Origin: JALOAD01 sp023228995 [NCBI: Candidatus Muiribacterium halophilum]
GTDB taxonomy: Bacteria > Muiribacteriota > Muiribacteriia > Muiribacteriales
NCBI GenBank assembly: GCA_023228995.1
Contig: JALOAD010000030.1
Location: 1 to 42,169 of the forward strand
Length of the DNA: 42,169 nt
Reading direction: 5' to 3'
Below, piece by piece: positions 15,719 to 23,194 of the stretch. The notes beneath the pieces were generated by a model that had not been told where the DNA came from, did not search any database, and worked only from the letters and a program-made list of their open reading frames with translations. The position numbers and the translations under genes were made by a program. Positions within the stretch are counted from its first letter, which is position 1. Every line of letters starts with the position of its first letter.

Positions 15719-16654
15719 ATGAAAAAATTATTGATAACTGGCATTGAGGGTTTTACTGGTAATTGGCTGTTTGAAATTCTTAAAGATAAATATGATATAT
15801 ATGGAACTTGTAAAAATAATGTCGAATGTGGAATGTCGAATGTTCAATTAAAAAATAATTCGACATTTAACATTGAAAATCCTAAATTTTTTGTGTGTGA
15901 TATTACTGATTACAATCAAATCAGAGATGTTGTTGATAAAGTTCGTCCTGATTATATTATTCATCTTGCTGCAATTTCTTTTGTTAATTTAAAGAATGCT
16001 CTTCCTTTTTATAATGTTAATGTTCTTGGTACTGAGAATCTTCTTAATGCTTTATTAGAAACTAAAATTAATCCTCAAAAGATAATTCTTGCCAGTTCAG
16101 CTAATATTTATGGTAGAAATGCTAAAGGTAGTGTTGATGAAAACATTATACCAGACCCTGTGAATCATTATTCTGTAAGTAAACTTGCTATGGAGTTTAT
16201 GGCTAAAAATTACATGGATAAATTAAATTTAGTTATTGTAAGACCTTTTAATTATACTGGTCCTGGTCAGGAAGATCATTTTCTTATTCCAAAGATTGTA
16301 AGACATTACAAAGAAAAAAAAGAGAATATTGAATTAGGTAATCTTGATGTTATTCGAGATTTTTCTGATGTGAGATTTGTCTGTGAATGTTATGGAAAAC
16401 TTCTAGAAAATGGTAAATGTGGTGAAGTTTATAATATCTCTTCATCAAGTGAAGTTCATCTAAAAAAAATCATTGATATAATGAACTCTTTAGCAGGATA
16501 TAATATTAAGGTTGATGTTAATCCTGAATTTGTCAGAAAAAATGAAATATATAGACTTATAGGTGATAATAGAAAAATTCTTTCACTTTTTGAGTCTAAT
16601 CCAGTTATAGAAATAGAAAAAACGCTTGAGTTCATGTATAGTTATGATATATGA
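15719..16654 (+). CDS. NAD(P)-dependent GDP-4-keto-6-deoxymannose reductase-like protein
   Basis: This 311-residue SDR enzyme has GIEGFTGNW (residues 8-16), IIHLAAIS, ASSANIYG and the catalytic HYSVSKLAME (Tyr-xxx-Lys). It resembles GDP-6-deoxy-lyxo-4-hexulose reductases (Rmd), which with Gmd make GDP-D-rhamnose; the Gmd gene upstream supports this. A related epimerase role is possible. Residues ~32-56 are an unusual insertion encoded by a repeat with inverted AATGTCGAAT / ATTCGACATT arms. There is no clear ribosome site: the GTAC array ends 9 nt before the ATG, so translation may be leaderless. It overlaps the next gene by 4 bases. Confidence 0.82.
   Translation: MKKLLITGIEGFTGNWLFEILKDKYDIYGTCKNNVECGMSNVQLKNNSTFNIENPKFFVCDITDYNQIRDVVDKVRPDYIIHLAAISFVNLKNALPFYNVNVLGTENLLNALLETKINPQKIILASSANIYGRNAKGSVDENIIPDPVNHYSVSKLAMEFMAKNYMDKLNLVIVRPFNYTGPGQEDHFLIPKIVRHYKEKKENIELGNLDVIRDFSDVRFVCECYGKLLENGKCGEVYNISSSSEVHLKKIIDIMNSLAGYNIKVDVNPEFVRKNEIYRLIGDNRKILSLFESNPVIEIEKTLEFMYSYDI
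15819..15867. repeat. Repeat insertion with inverted arms inside the Rmd-like gene
   Basis: AATGTCGAAT at 15819-15828 and 15832-15841, and its reverse complement ATTCGACATT at 15858-15867. The same family is seen in ugd (19672-19702) and between genes at about 25770-25800. Confidence 0.8.
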
Positions 16655-17808
16655 AAATAATATTTGCTGTAAAAAATCTAGTTGTTAATGATGCTATAAG
16701 TAATGATTTATATATTCAGAAAAAGGTCCTGAAACAAAATGGATTTGAAGTATTTTTATTTGCTGAAGATTTTTCGCAGGAATATTCAAAACTCATAATT
16801 TCTGAAGAATTGTTTAATGATCTTATTAATGAGAAAAATAATATTCTCATTTATCATTATTCAAGTTACTGGGAAAAAGATAAAGATTTTATTATAAATT
16901 GTAATTCTCGTATTTGGTTAAAGTATCATAATATAACTCCGGAGTTTTTTTATAAAGATTATAATCGTGAAATATTCCTTTCTTTAAGAAAAACAAAATT
17001 AAGAATTGAAGAGATTATTAGAATAGGTAAAGTAGATATTTTTCTTTGTGATTCTGCGTATAATGTTGATGATCTTATTCAAAAAGATGCAGAATGTGAT
17101 AAATGTAAGATATTACCTCCTTTTTATGAAAAAAATCATAGGATTTTATCTTACTCAAGATTAACACGAAAAATAAGGAAAATTATTGACCTGAAGTTTT
17201 TTTATGTATTTGATAATATTTTTATAAGAGTTCAGAAATTATTTTATATGAAAAAGTTTTTAGATGGGAAATATAATATTCTTTTTGTTGGTAGATTTGC
17301 TCCAAATAAAGACCACATTTATATTCTTGAAATTGTTTCACAGCTAAGGAAAAATTTTAGTAATATAAGATTGATATTTGCTGGTGGATATTCTGATAAG
17401 TCAGATCTTTATCTTCAGAAGATATTTGATTTTATTAAAGAAAAAGAATTGAAAGAAATTGTTGAAATTATTTTTTTTCCTGAAGACGAGATTATTGAAT
17501 TGCTTTACAAAATATCCCATGTTTTTTTTAGTGCATCAAGACATGAAGGTTTTTGTGTTCCTATACTTGAAGCACAGTGTTTTGGAGTACCAGTTGTTGT
17601 AAGAGATTTTTCAGCAAGCTCGGAGACTTGTGGAGCAGGCGGGATTATTCTTGAAGAGAGAAATGAAGAAAATATAGATAAAATAGTAAAATCAATATCA
17701 GATTCTGAATATAGACTTGAAATGATAGAAAAAGGAAGAAAGAATTTAAAAAAATTCTCTTATTCACATAAAAAAGAGCTTCTTTTAAAACTGTTGGAAA
17801 AAATATGA
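16651..17808 (+). CDS. GT4-type glycosyltransferase, first of pair
   Basis: This 385-residue cytoplasmic glycosyltransferase of GT-B fold probably transfers a sugar from a nucleotide donor to the lipid-linked glycan. The C-terminal donor-binding domain shows ILFVGRFAPNKDHIYIL, IRLIFAGGY, the ASRHEGFCVPILEAQ motif (E-x7-E region) and PVVVRDFSASSE. The start overlaps the previous stop (ATGA), and its own stop overlaps the next start, so it lies in one operon with the Rmd-like gene and the second GT4. Donor and linkage are unknown. Confidence 0.87.
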   Translation: MKIIFAVKNLVVNDAISNDLYIQKKVLKQNGFEVFLFAEDFSQEYSKLIISEELFNDLINEKNNILIYHYSSYWEKDKDFIINCNSRIWLKYHNITPEFFYKDYNREIFLSLRKTKLRIEEIIRIGKVDIFLCDSAYNVDDLIQKDAECDKCKILPPFYEKNHRILSYSRLTRKIRKIIDLKFFYVFDNIFIRVQKLFYMKKFLDGKYNILFVGRFAPNKDHIYILEIVSQLRKNFSNIRLIFAGGYSDKSDLYLQKIFDFIKEKELKEIVEIIFFPEDEIIELLYKISHVFFSASRHEGFCVPILEAQCFGVPVVVRDFSASSETCGAGGIILEERNEENIDKIVKSISDSEYRLEMIEKGRKNLKKFSYSHKKELLLKLLEKI

Positions 17809-19010
17809 AAAAAATAGCTATAGTTGTTCAGAGATGCGGAAAAGATATTACAGGTGGATCAGAAGAGTATGCTTATACATTAGGTCAGATATTATCTGAA
17901 AAAAATTCGGTTGATATTATAACTACATGTGCAAAAGATCATAATAAATGGGAAAATCATTATAAGACAGGGAATTACAGGATTTCAGATAATCTTTGTA
18001 TAAAAAGATTTTATGTAAACTCAGGTAGAAAAAGAGAAGTTAATGTTTTATCTAAATTAATATTTAATGGGATAACATTTGAATTTTTTCTAAATTCCAG
18101 GAATACTTTGAAAAATCAATTGAAAAAAAAATTCGGAGCTTTACCCTATGGCATTTGCGAAGAATGGGTAAGGCTAAATGGGCCGATTTCAGAAGAACTT
18201 TTTACTTATTTAAAAAACGAACAGGAAAAATATCATAAGATTTTTTTTATGACATATCTTTATCCAACAACATTATTTGGAGTTTCACTTATTTATGATA
18301 TTGATAAAGTTAATATAATACCTACTTTCCATGATGAGATGCCAGTGTATTTACCTGTTTTTAAAAAATATAAAAAATTCAGACATTTTTTTCTAACAAA
18401 TGCTGAAAAAGATTTTTGTCAAAAAAATCTATATATTCCAGATAAAAAGTCTCCAATTATTGGATTTGGGATTGATGATAAAGGAATGTGTGGTTTTTCT
18501 GAAAATTTTGCATTATATGCTGGAAGAATGGAAAAAGCTAAAAATGTCCATCAATTGTTTGATTTTTTTACAAGGATTAATAGTAGAGCAAATAAAATTT
18601 TTCTAAAAACAATTGGGAGTGGTTTACTAAATAATGAAAAAAATCCTTATTATATTAAAAAATCAGGTTTTGTAAGTGAAGCCAAAAAATATGATCTTTT
18701 CAGAAGATGTCATATATTTGTTCATCCGTCTGAGCTGGAAAGCCTTGGAATTGTAATACTGGAAGCAATGATGTTTGGTAAACCTTGTCTTGTAAACGAG
18801 AAATGCAAAGTGTTAAAAGAACATATACAAAAATCTGGTGCTGGATTTACTTACAAGAACTACCATGATTTTAAAAAAAAGATAGATATTCTTTTTAAAG
18901 ATAAAATTTTATATAAAAAAATGTCTGAAAATGCAAGAAATTATTTTCTTGAAAATTATAAAAAGGAAATATTTAAAGAAAGGTTGTGGGAGTGTATGAA
19001 AGCTGTATGA
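17805..19010 (+). CDS. GT4-type glycosyltransferase, second of pair
   Basis: This 401-residue GT-B glycosyltransferase starts CGKDITGGSEEYAYTLGQ (an acceptor-side glycine loop). The C-terminal part has ALYAGRMEKAKNVHQLF, HIFVHPSELESLGIVILEA (EX7E-type) and KPCLVNEKC. It overlaps the preceding gene by 4 bases. The last residues (WECMKAV) and the stop lie in the GTATGAAAGCG tandem repeat, so the 3' end has been replaced or extended by repeat DNA. The specificity is unknown. Confidence 0.87.
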   Translation: MKKIAIVVQRCGKDITGGSEEYAYTLGQILSEKNSVDIITTCAKDHNKWENHYKTGNYRISDNLCIKRFYVNSGRKREVNVLSKLIFNGITFEFFLNSRNTLKNQLKKKFGALPYGICEEWVRLNGPISEELFTYLKNEQEKYHKIFFMTYLYPTTLFGVSLIYDIDKVNIIPTFHDEMPVYLPVFKKYKKFRHFFLTNAEKDFCQKNLYIPDKKSPIIGFGIDDKGMCGFSENFALYAGRMEKAKNVHQLFDFFTRINSRANKIFLKTIGSGLLNNEKNPYYIKKSGFVSEAKKYDLFRRCHIFVHPSELESLGIVILEAMMFGKPCLVNEKCKVLKEHIQKSGAGFTYKNYHDFKKKIDILFKDKILYKKMSENARNYFLENYKKEIFKERLWECMKAV

Positions 19011-19185
19011 AAGCGGTATGAAAGCGGTATGAAAGCGGTATGAAAGCGGTACGAAAGCGGTATAAAAAGTGTACTGAAAGTGTATGAAAGCTGTACATGA
19101 AGTGTACTGAGGGGGGTATAAAAGCTGTGTCAATGTACATTTCTGTACAAGAGTACATATATACCAATTTACATTTCTGTACTTA
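18994..19185 (+). repeat. Bipartite GTAC array 3
   Basis: Eleven consecutive 11-nt units (mostly GTATGAAAGCG) run to about 19115, followed by TGTACATTTCTGTAC-type ~18-nt units. The first units hold the stop codon of the glycosyltransferase gene. It ends ~20 bases before ugd. Confidence 0.85.
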
Positions 19186-19207
19186 TTAATTATTTTTGGA
19201 GGTTTGT

Positions 19208-20620
19208 ATGAAACTTGCTGTTATTGGTAGTGGTTATGTTGGGCTTGTTGCTGGTGCTTGTTTTGCTGATGCTGGTAATGATGTTTTTTGTGTTGATATT
19301 GATGAAAAGAAGATTGAGGGTCTTAAAAATGGTGTTATTCCTATTTTTGAGCCTGGTCTTGACGAAATTATTGATAAAAACTATAAAGATAAGAGATTGG
19401 TTTTTACTACTGATATAAAGATTGCTATTGAAAATAGTGATATTATTTTTATTGCTGTTGGTACTCCTCCTGATGAGGATGGTAGTGCTGATCTTTCTCA
19501 TGTTTTGGATGTTGCTGAAAAGATTGGTAAATTTATGAATTCGTATAAAGTTATTGTGGATAAGTCTACTGTTCCGGTTGGTACTGCTGATAAAGTTAAA
19601 GAAAAAATACAATATGTACTTAATAATAGATTTAATCAAAAAGATATTTCCAATGATTCCAAAAATTCTTCATTCCACATTGAAAATTCGAAATTGAATA
19701 TTTCCCAAATTCCTAGTTTTTCAGTTGTTTCAAACCCTGAATTCCTCAAGGAAGGTGATGCTATTAATGATTTTTTGAAGCCTGACCGGGTGATTCTTGG
19801 TGTTGAAGATGATGATGCTAAGGAAATTCTTATAGAGTTATATGAACCTTTTTGTCGTAAAAGGGATAAAATGATATTTATGTCGGTTCGTTCGGCTGAA
19901 ATGACTAAATATGCTGCTAATGCTATGCTTGCAACTCGTATTTCATTTATGAATGAGCTTTCAAGGTTATGTGAAAAAGTTGACGCTGATATTCATGATG
20001 TTAGAAATGGTATTGGTAGTGATTTGCGAATTGGTAATGCTTTTTTGTTTCCTGGTTGTGGTTATGGTGGTTCATGCTTTCCTAAGGATGTTCGGGCTAT
20101 AATTCGTACTGCTGAGGATAATGGTATGAATTTAAAAATTATTGAGGCTGTTGAAACTGTTAATAATGAGCAAAAAGAAATTATTTTTGATAAAATTTTA
20201 CGTAGATTTGATGGTAATCTTAAAGGTAAGTGTTTTGGTATTTGGGGTTTATCTTTTAAGCCTAAGACTGATGATATGAGGGAAGCTCCTTCAAGAGTTA
20301 TTATTGATAAGCTTTTGGAGTTTGGTGCTAAGGTTAAAATTTTTGATCCTGAGGCTATGGTTGAAGCTAGAAGGATTTTTGGCAATAATCCTTGTATTGA
20401 ATATTGTGAAAATATGTATGATGTTTGTGTTGGTTCTAATGGTCTTGTTCTTGTTACTGAATGGATGGAATTTAGGACTCCTGATTTTGATAAGATTAAA
20501 TCTTTGTTGGTTGATTCTGTGATTTTTGATGGAAGAAATCAGTATAATCCAGAAAGACTTAAGAAAAGAGGCATAGAATATTATTCAATAGGAAGAGCGG
20601 GTGAAGTGGTGAAATGGTGA
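19208..20620 (+). CDS. ugd: UDP-glucose 6-dehydrogenase
   Basis: This 470-residue enzyme oxidises UDP-glucose to UDP-glucuronate (UDP-Glc/GDP-Man dehydrogenase family; GDP-mannose is less likely given Uxs downstream). NAD-binding GSGYVG is at 7-12, and VDKSTVPVGTADKV, NPEFLKEG and the catalytic cysteine in PGCGYGGSCFPKD are present. The start at 19208 follows GGAGG. Residues ~141-168 are an insertion absent from typical Ugd, encoded partly by the cattccacattgaaaattcg repeat family. The C-terminus (GEVVKW-stop) is encoded by the first units of an 8-nt minisatellite. Confidence 0.95.
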   Translation: MKLAVIGSGYVGLVAGACFADAGNDVFCVDIDEKKIEGLKNGVIPIFEPGLDEIIDKNYKDKRLVFTTDIKIAIENSDIIFIAVGTPPDEDGSADLSHVLDVAEKIGKFMNSYKVIVDKSTVPVGTADKVKEKIQYVLNNRFNQKDISNDSKNSSFHIENSKLNISQIPSFSVVSNPEFLKEGDAINDFLKPDRVILGVEDDDAKEILIELYEPFCRKRDKMIFMSVRSAEMTKYAANAMLATRISFMNELSRLCEKVDADIHDVRNGIGSDLRIGNAFLFPGCGYGGSCFPKDVRAIIRTAEDNGMNLKIIEAVETVNNEQKEIIFDKILRRFDGNLKGKCFGIWGLSFKPKTDDMREAPSRVIIDKLLEFGAKVKIFDPEAMVEARRIFGNNPCIEYCENMYDVCVGSNGLVLVTEWMEFRTPDFDKIKSLLVDSVIFDGRNQYNPERLKKRGIEYYSIGRAGEVVKW

Positions 20621-20792
20621 GATGGTGAAGTGGTGAAATGGTGAAGTGGTGAAGTGGTGAAGTGGTGAAATGGTGAGATGGTGAAGTGGTGAAGTGGTGA
20701 AATGGTGAGATGGTGAAGTGGTGAGATGGTGAAGTGGTGAAGTGGTGAAATGGTGAAGTGGTGAAGTGGTGAAGTGGTGAAATGGTGAAATG
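20601..20792 (+). repeat. 8-nt minisatellite (GTGARRTG)x24
   Basis: There are exactly 24 consecutive 8-nt units in three variants (GTGAAGTG, GTGAAATG, GTGAGATG) arranged irregularly, with no cytosine. The unit is not a multiple of three. It holds the ugd stop codon and runs to the start of the next gene. Confidence 0.95.
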
Positions 20793-20807
20793 GTGGAGAA
20801 ACTTTTT

Positions 20808-21200
20808 ATGGCTAATAGTTTTTGTTTAGAAAAAATTTCAAGTTATAGAGACTTAAATGTCTGGAAAAAGAGTATAGATCTGACTACTGAAATTTATAAT
20901 ACAATTCAAGATTATCCTGAAAATGAAAAATATGGTTTAATTTCACAAATATGCCGTTCATCTGTTTCAATCCCTAGCAATATAGCGGAGGGTTGGGGTA
21001 GAGTCAGTATTAAAGATTTTATTAGGTTTTTAAATATAGCTAAAGGCTCTTTATGTGAATTAGAAACTCAATTAATTATATCAAAAAATATTGGACTTAT
21101 TTCTGAAACTCAACTAAGTGAATTTTTGAAAGAAACTGAAATTATATCAAAAATGATTTATAATATGATTAAATCACTAAAATCGCGGGATGAAAAGTGA
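20808..21200 (+). CDS. Four-helix-bundle protein (23S rRNA IVS / Avd-like), copy 2
   Basis: This 130-residue family member has SYRDLNVWKKSIDL near the N-terminus, ICRSSVSIPSNIAEGWGR in the centre, and AKGSLCELETQL. I start at the ATG at 20808, 9 nt after GGAG; an in-frame ATG at 20790 is part of the minisatellite. It lies between ugd and uxs, which would otherwise be neighbours in one pathway. The function is unknown. Confidence 0.9.
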   Translation: MANSFCLEKISSYRDLNVWKKSIDLTTEIYNTIQDYPENEKYGLISQICRSSVSIPSNIAEGWGRVSIKDFIRFLNIAKGSLCELETQLIISKNIGLISETQLSEFLKETEIISKMIYNMIKSLKSRDEK

Positions 21201-21261
21201 AACATAAAAAGAAAAATCTATTTAACTATTTTACTATTTCGCTATCTCGCAGGGTTATTAA

Positions 21262-22185
21262 ATGAAAATTCTAATCACTGGTGGTGCTGGGTTTTTGGGT
21301 TCTTATTTATGTGAGTATTTTATTAAACTTGGTCATTTTGTTATTTGTGTTGATAATTTTATTTCTGGTGATTTTTTAAATATTTCTCATCTTATGGATA
21401 ATGCTCGATTTTCTTTTATTGAAGCTGATATTTGTAATAATTTGGATGTTGAATGTGATTATATTTTTAATTTAGCTTGTCCGGCTTCTCCTGTTATTTA
21501 TCAGAATAATCCTATTTTTACTTTTAAGACTAATGTTTTTGGGTCTATTAATTTGCTTGAGTTGGCAAAGAGGAATAATGCTAGGATTTTTCAGGCTTCT
21601 ACTTCGGAAATTTATGGTAATCCTGGTGTTCATCCGCAACCTGAAAGTTATTTTGGTAATGTTAATTCTATTGGTGTTAGGGGTTGTTATAATGAGGGGA
21701 AAAGAAGTGCTGAGACTTTGTTTTATGATTTTTTTCGTCAATTTAAAGTTGATATTAGAGTTGCTAGAATTTTTAATACTTATGGTCCGAGAATGTCATC
21801 TGTTGATGGTAGAATAATTAGTAATTTTATTTGTCAGGCTTTGAAGGGTGATGATGTTACTGTATATGGTGATGGTTCTCATACTAGATCTTTTGCTTTT
21901 GTTGATGATATTGTTGATGGTATTGTTAAGCTTATGGAAAGTGATTTTTGTTATCCGGTTAATTTGGGTAATCCTGAGGAATTTTCAATTAATGAAATTG
22001 CTGATATTATTATTAAAAAGACTAATTCTAATTCAAACATTGTTTATAAAGAATTGCCTGAGGATGATCCTCTTCGGAGAAAGCCGGATATTAGTCTTGC
22101 AAAAAAAATTATTGATTGGGAGCCTAAAATAAGTTTTAATAATGGTTTGGATAAAACTATTGAGTGTTTTAGGAAGAGGTTTTAA
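21262..22185 (+). CDS. uxs: UDP-glucuronate decarboxylase (UDP-xylose synthase)
   Basis: This 307-residue SDR enzyme decarboxylates UDP-glucuronate to UDP-xylose. NAD-binding GGAGFLG is at 7-13, followed by LACPASP, the diagnostic HPQPESYFGNVN, the catalytic RGCYNEGKR (Tyr-xxx-Lys) and ARIFNTYGPRM. An AGGG site precedes the ATG. It uses the Ugd product. Codons are strongly T-ending. The gene end (FRKRF-stop) runs directly into hairpin array 3: the GGTTTTAAACT module holds its stop. Confidence 0.95.
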   Translation: MKILITGGAGFLGSYLCEYFIKLGHFVICVDNFISGDFLNISHLMDNARFSFIEADICNNLDVECDYIFNLACPASPVIYQNNPIFTFKTNVFGSINLLELAKRNNARIFQASTSEIYGNPGVHPQPESYFGNVNSIGVRGCYNEGKRSAETLFYDFFRQFKVDIRVARIFNTYGPRMSSVDGRIISNFICQALKGDDVTVYGDGSHTRSFAFVDDIVDGIVKLMESDFCYPVNLGNPEEFSINEIADIIIKKTNSNSNIVYKELPEDDPLRRKPDISLAKKIIDWEPKISFNNGLDKTIECFRKRF

Positions 22186-22312
22186 ACTAGATTGGCTTGC
22201 CAATCGCTTACAAGGACATGAAATGTCAACGACATGGAATGTCCGCTTACAACAATTTTATTTTAATTAAAATTGTGCTTACTAATAAATTAATTAATTT
22301 ATTTATGCTAAC
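22179..22312 (+). repeat. Hairpin-string array 3
   Basis: The hairpins are GATTGG-cttg-CCAATC (22190-22205), GGACAT-ga-ATGTC and GACAT-gga-ATGTCC (22214-22244), ACAATTTTA/TAAAATTGT (22252-22276) and a perfect 20-nt AT palindrome (22284-22303). They are joined by GCTTACAA / GCTTACT linkers, the reverse complement of the AGTAAGC linker. It starts at the uxs stop with the GGTTTTAAACT module and ends with GCTAAC. Confidence 0.83.
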
Positions 22313-22362
22313 TGTATTATCTATTTGCTGGTTTATAATGTAAAAAGGGGATTGGGATTTAA

Positions 22363-22650
22363 ATGCGTCTTAATAATAAGTATATTACTGTTATAAAAGA
22401 TAATTTTAAAAGGGTTTTTGAATGTGGTGAGATTTATCTTTTTGGTAGTAGAGTTGATGATTTAAAAAAGGGTGGAGATATAGATCTTTATCTTGTTTTG
22501 AATGATCATAATTTATTATTTGAGAAAAAAATTAGATTTTTGGCTGGTATTAAAAAAGAATTAGGTGAACAAAAAATAGATGTGATTTTTAATTTAGATG
22601 AAAATAGGCTTGTGGAACAGGAGGCTAAAAAGTGGGGAATAAAACTTTAA
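22363..22650 (+). CDS. MntA-like minimal nucleotidyltransferase (antitoxin)
   Basis: This 95-residue minimal nucleotidyltransferase has the G28-S29-x9-D39-x-D41 active site (FGSRVDDLKKGGDIDLYL). In characterised MntA/HepT pairs this protein AMPylates a tyrosine of the HEPN toxin and so silences it. It overlaps the HEPN-type gene by 19 bases, in antitoxin-first order. A TATAAT lies at 22334-22339 and AAAAGGGG precedes the start. Function by homology; a DNA-repair or aminoglycoside-type role is unlikely at this size. Confidence 0.85.
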   Translation: MRLNNKYITVIKDNFKRVFECGEIYLFGSRVDDLKKGGDIDLYLVLNDHNLLFEKKIRFLAGIKKELGEQKIDVIFNLDENRLVEQEAKKWGIKL

Positions 22651-23108
22651 TTTATATTAAAAAACTTCAGGATAATATTAAAGAAAGCTACAAACATCTT
22701 ATAAGACTTAAAACTGCTTTTGAAGAGTTGTCTAAAAAATATAAATTTCCTTTAAATAATTCTGATTATAAATTAATTATTGTTGATAATGTTGATTTGG
22801 CTTTTTGTGATCAATGTATTTATAGATTTTCTAAATTACAAGATAGTATTGGTGCTAAATTATTTAAATCTTTATTATTGTCTCAGGGTGAGAATGTGGA
22901 TAAACCTTTTATTGATATATTAAATCAACTTGAAAAAATTAATATTGTAAATGTTGATGAATGGTTTGAATTGAGGGATTTGAGGAACGAAATTGCTCAT
23001 GAATATGATGATAATGGAGATATGGTTATTAATATTTTGAATTCTATTTTTGTTTTAAAAGATGAATTGGAGATTATTTTAATTAAAATTGATAAAATGG
23101 CAAGATAA
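22632..23108 (+). CDS. HEPN / HepT-like protein (toxin)
   Basis: This 158-residue all-helical protein contains R118-x4-H123-x-Y125 (RNEIAHEY), the RNase and AMPylation motif of HepT-type HEPN toxins. It is a little longer than the usual HepT and has a Cys pair near residue 60, so it may be a variant subfamily. It starts at GTG 22632 inside the end of the nucleotidyltransferase gene, so the two are translationally coupled. RNase activity is inferred from the motif. Confidence 0.82.
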   Translation: MGNKTLIYIKKLQDNIKESYKHLIRLKTAFEELSKKYKFPLNNSDYKLIIVDNVDLAFCDQCIYRFSKLQDSIGAKLFKSLLLSQGENVDKPFIDILNQLEKINIVNVDEWFELRDLRNEIAHEYDDNGDMVINILNSIFVLKDELEIILIKIDKMAR

Positions 23109-23112
23109 GTGT

Positions 23113-23164
23113 GGGTGAAGGGGATAAAAACTGCGGGTAATCCGGGATAAAACCTGGGCTTGGG
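23113..23164 (+). repeat. G-rich 3' element 3
   Basis: Six G-tracts (23113, 23120, 23135, 23144, 23156, 23162) begin 5 bases after the HepT-like stop. Confidence 0.6.
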
Positions 23165-23194
23165 AAAAGATTAGAAGCATGTTAAGGAGTTTAT

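Noticed and set aside
15538-15747. Plus-strand ORF across GTAC array 2
   Set aside because: Pure repeat translation that overlaps the start of the Rmd-like gene in another frame.
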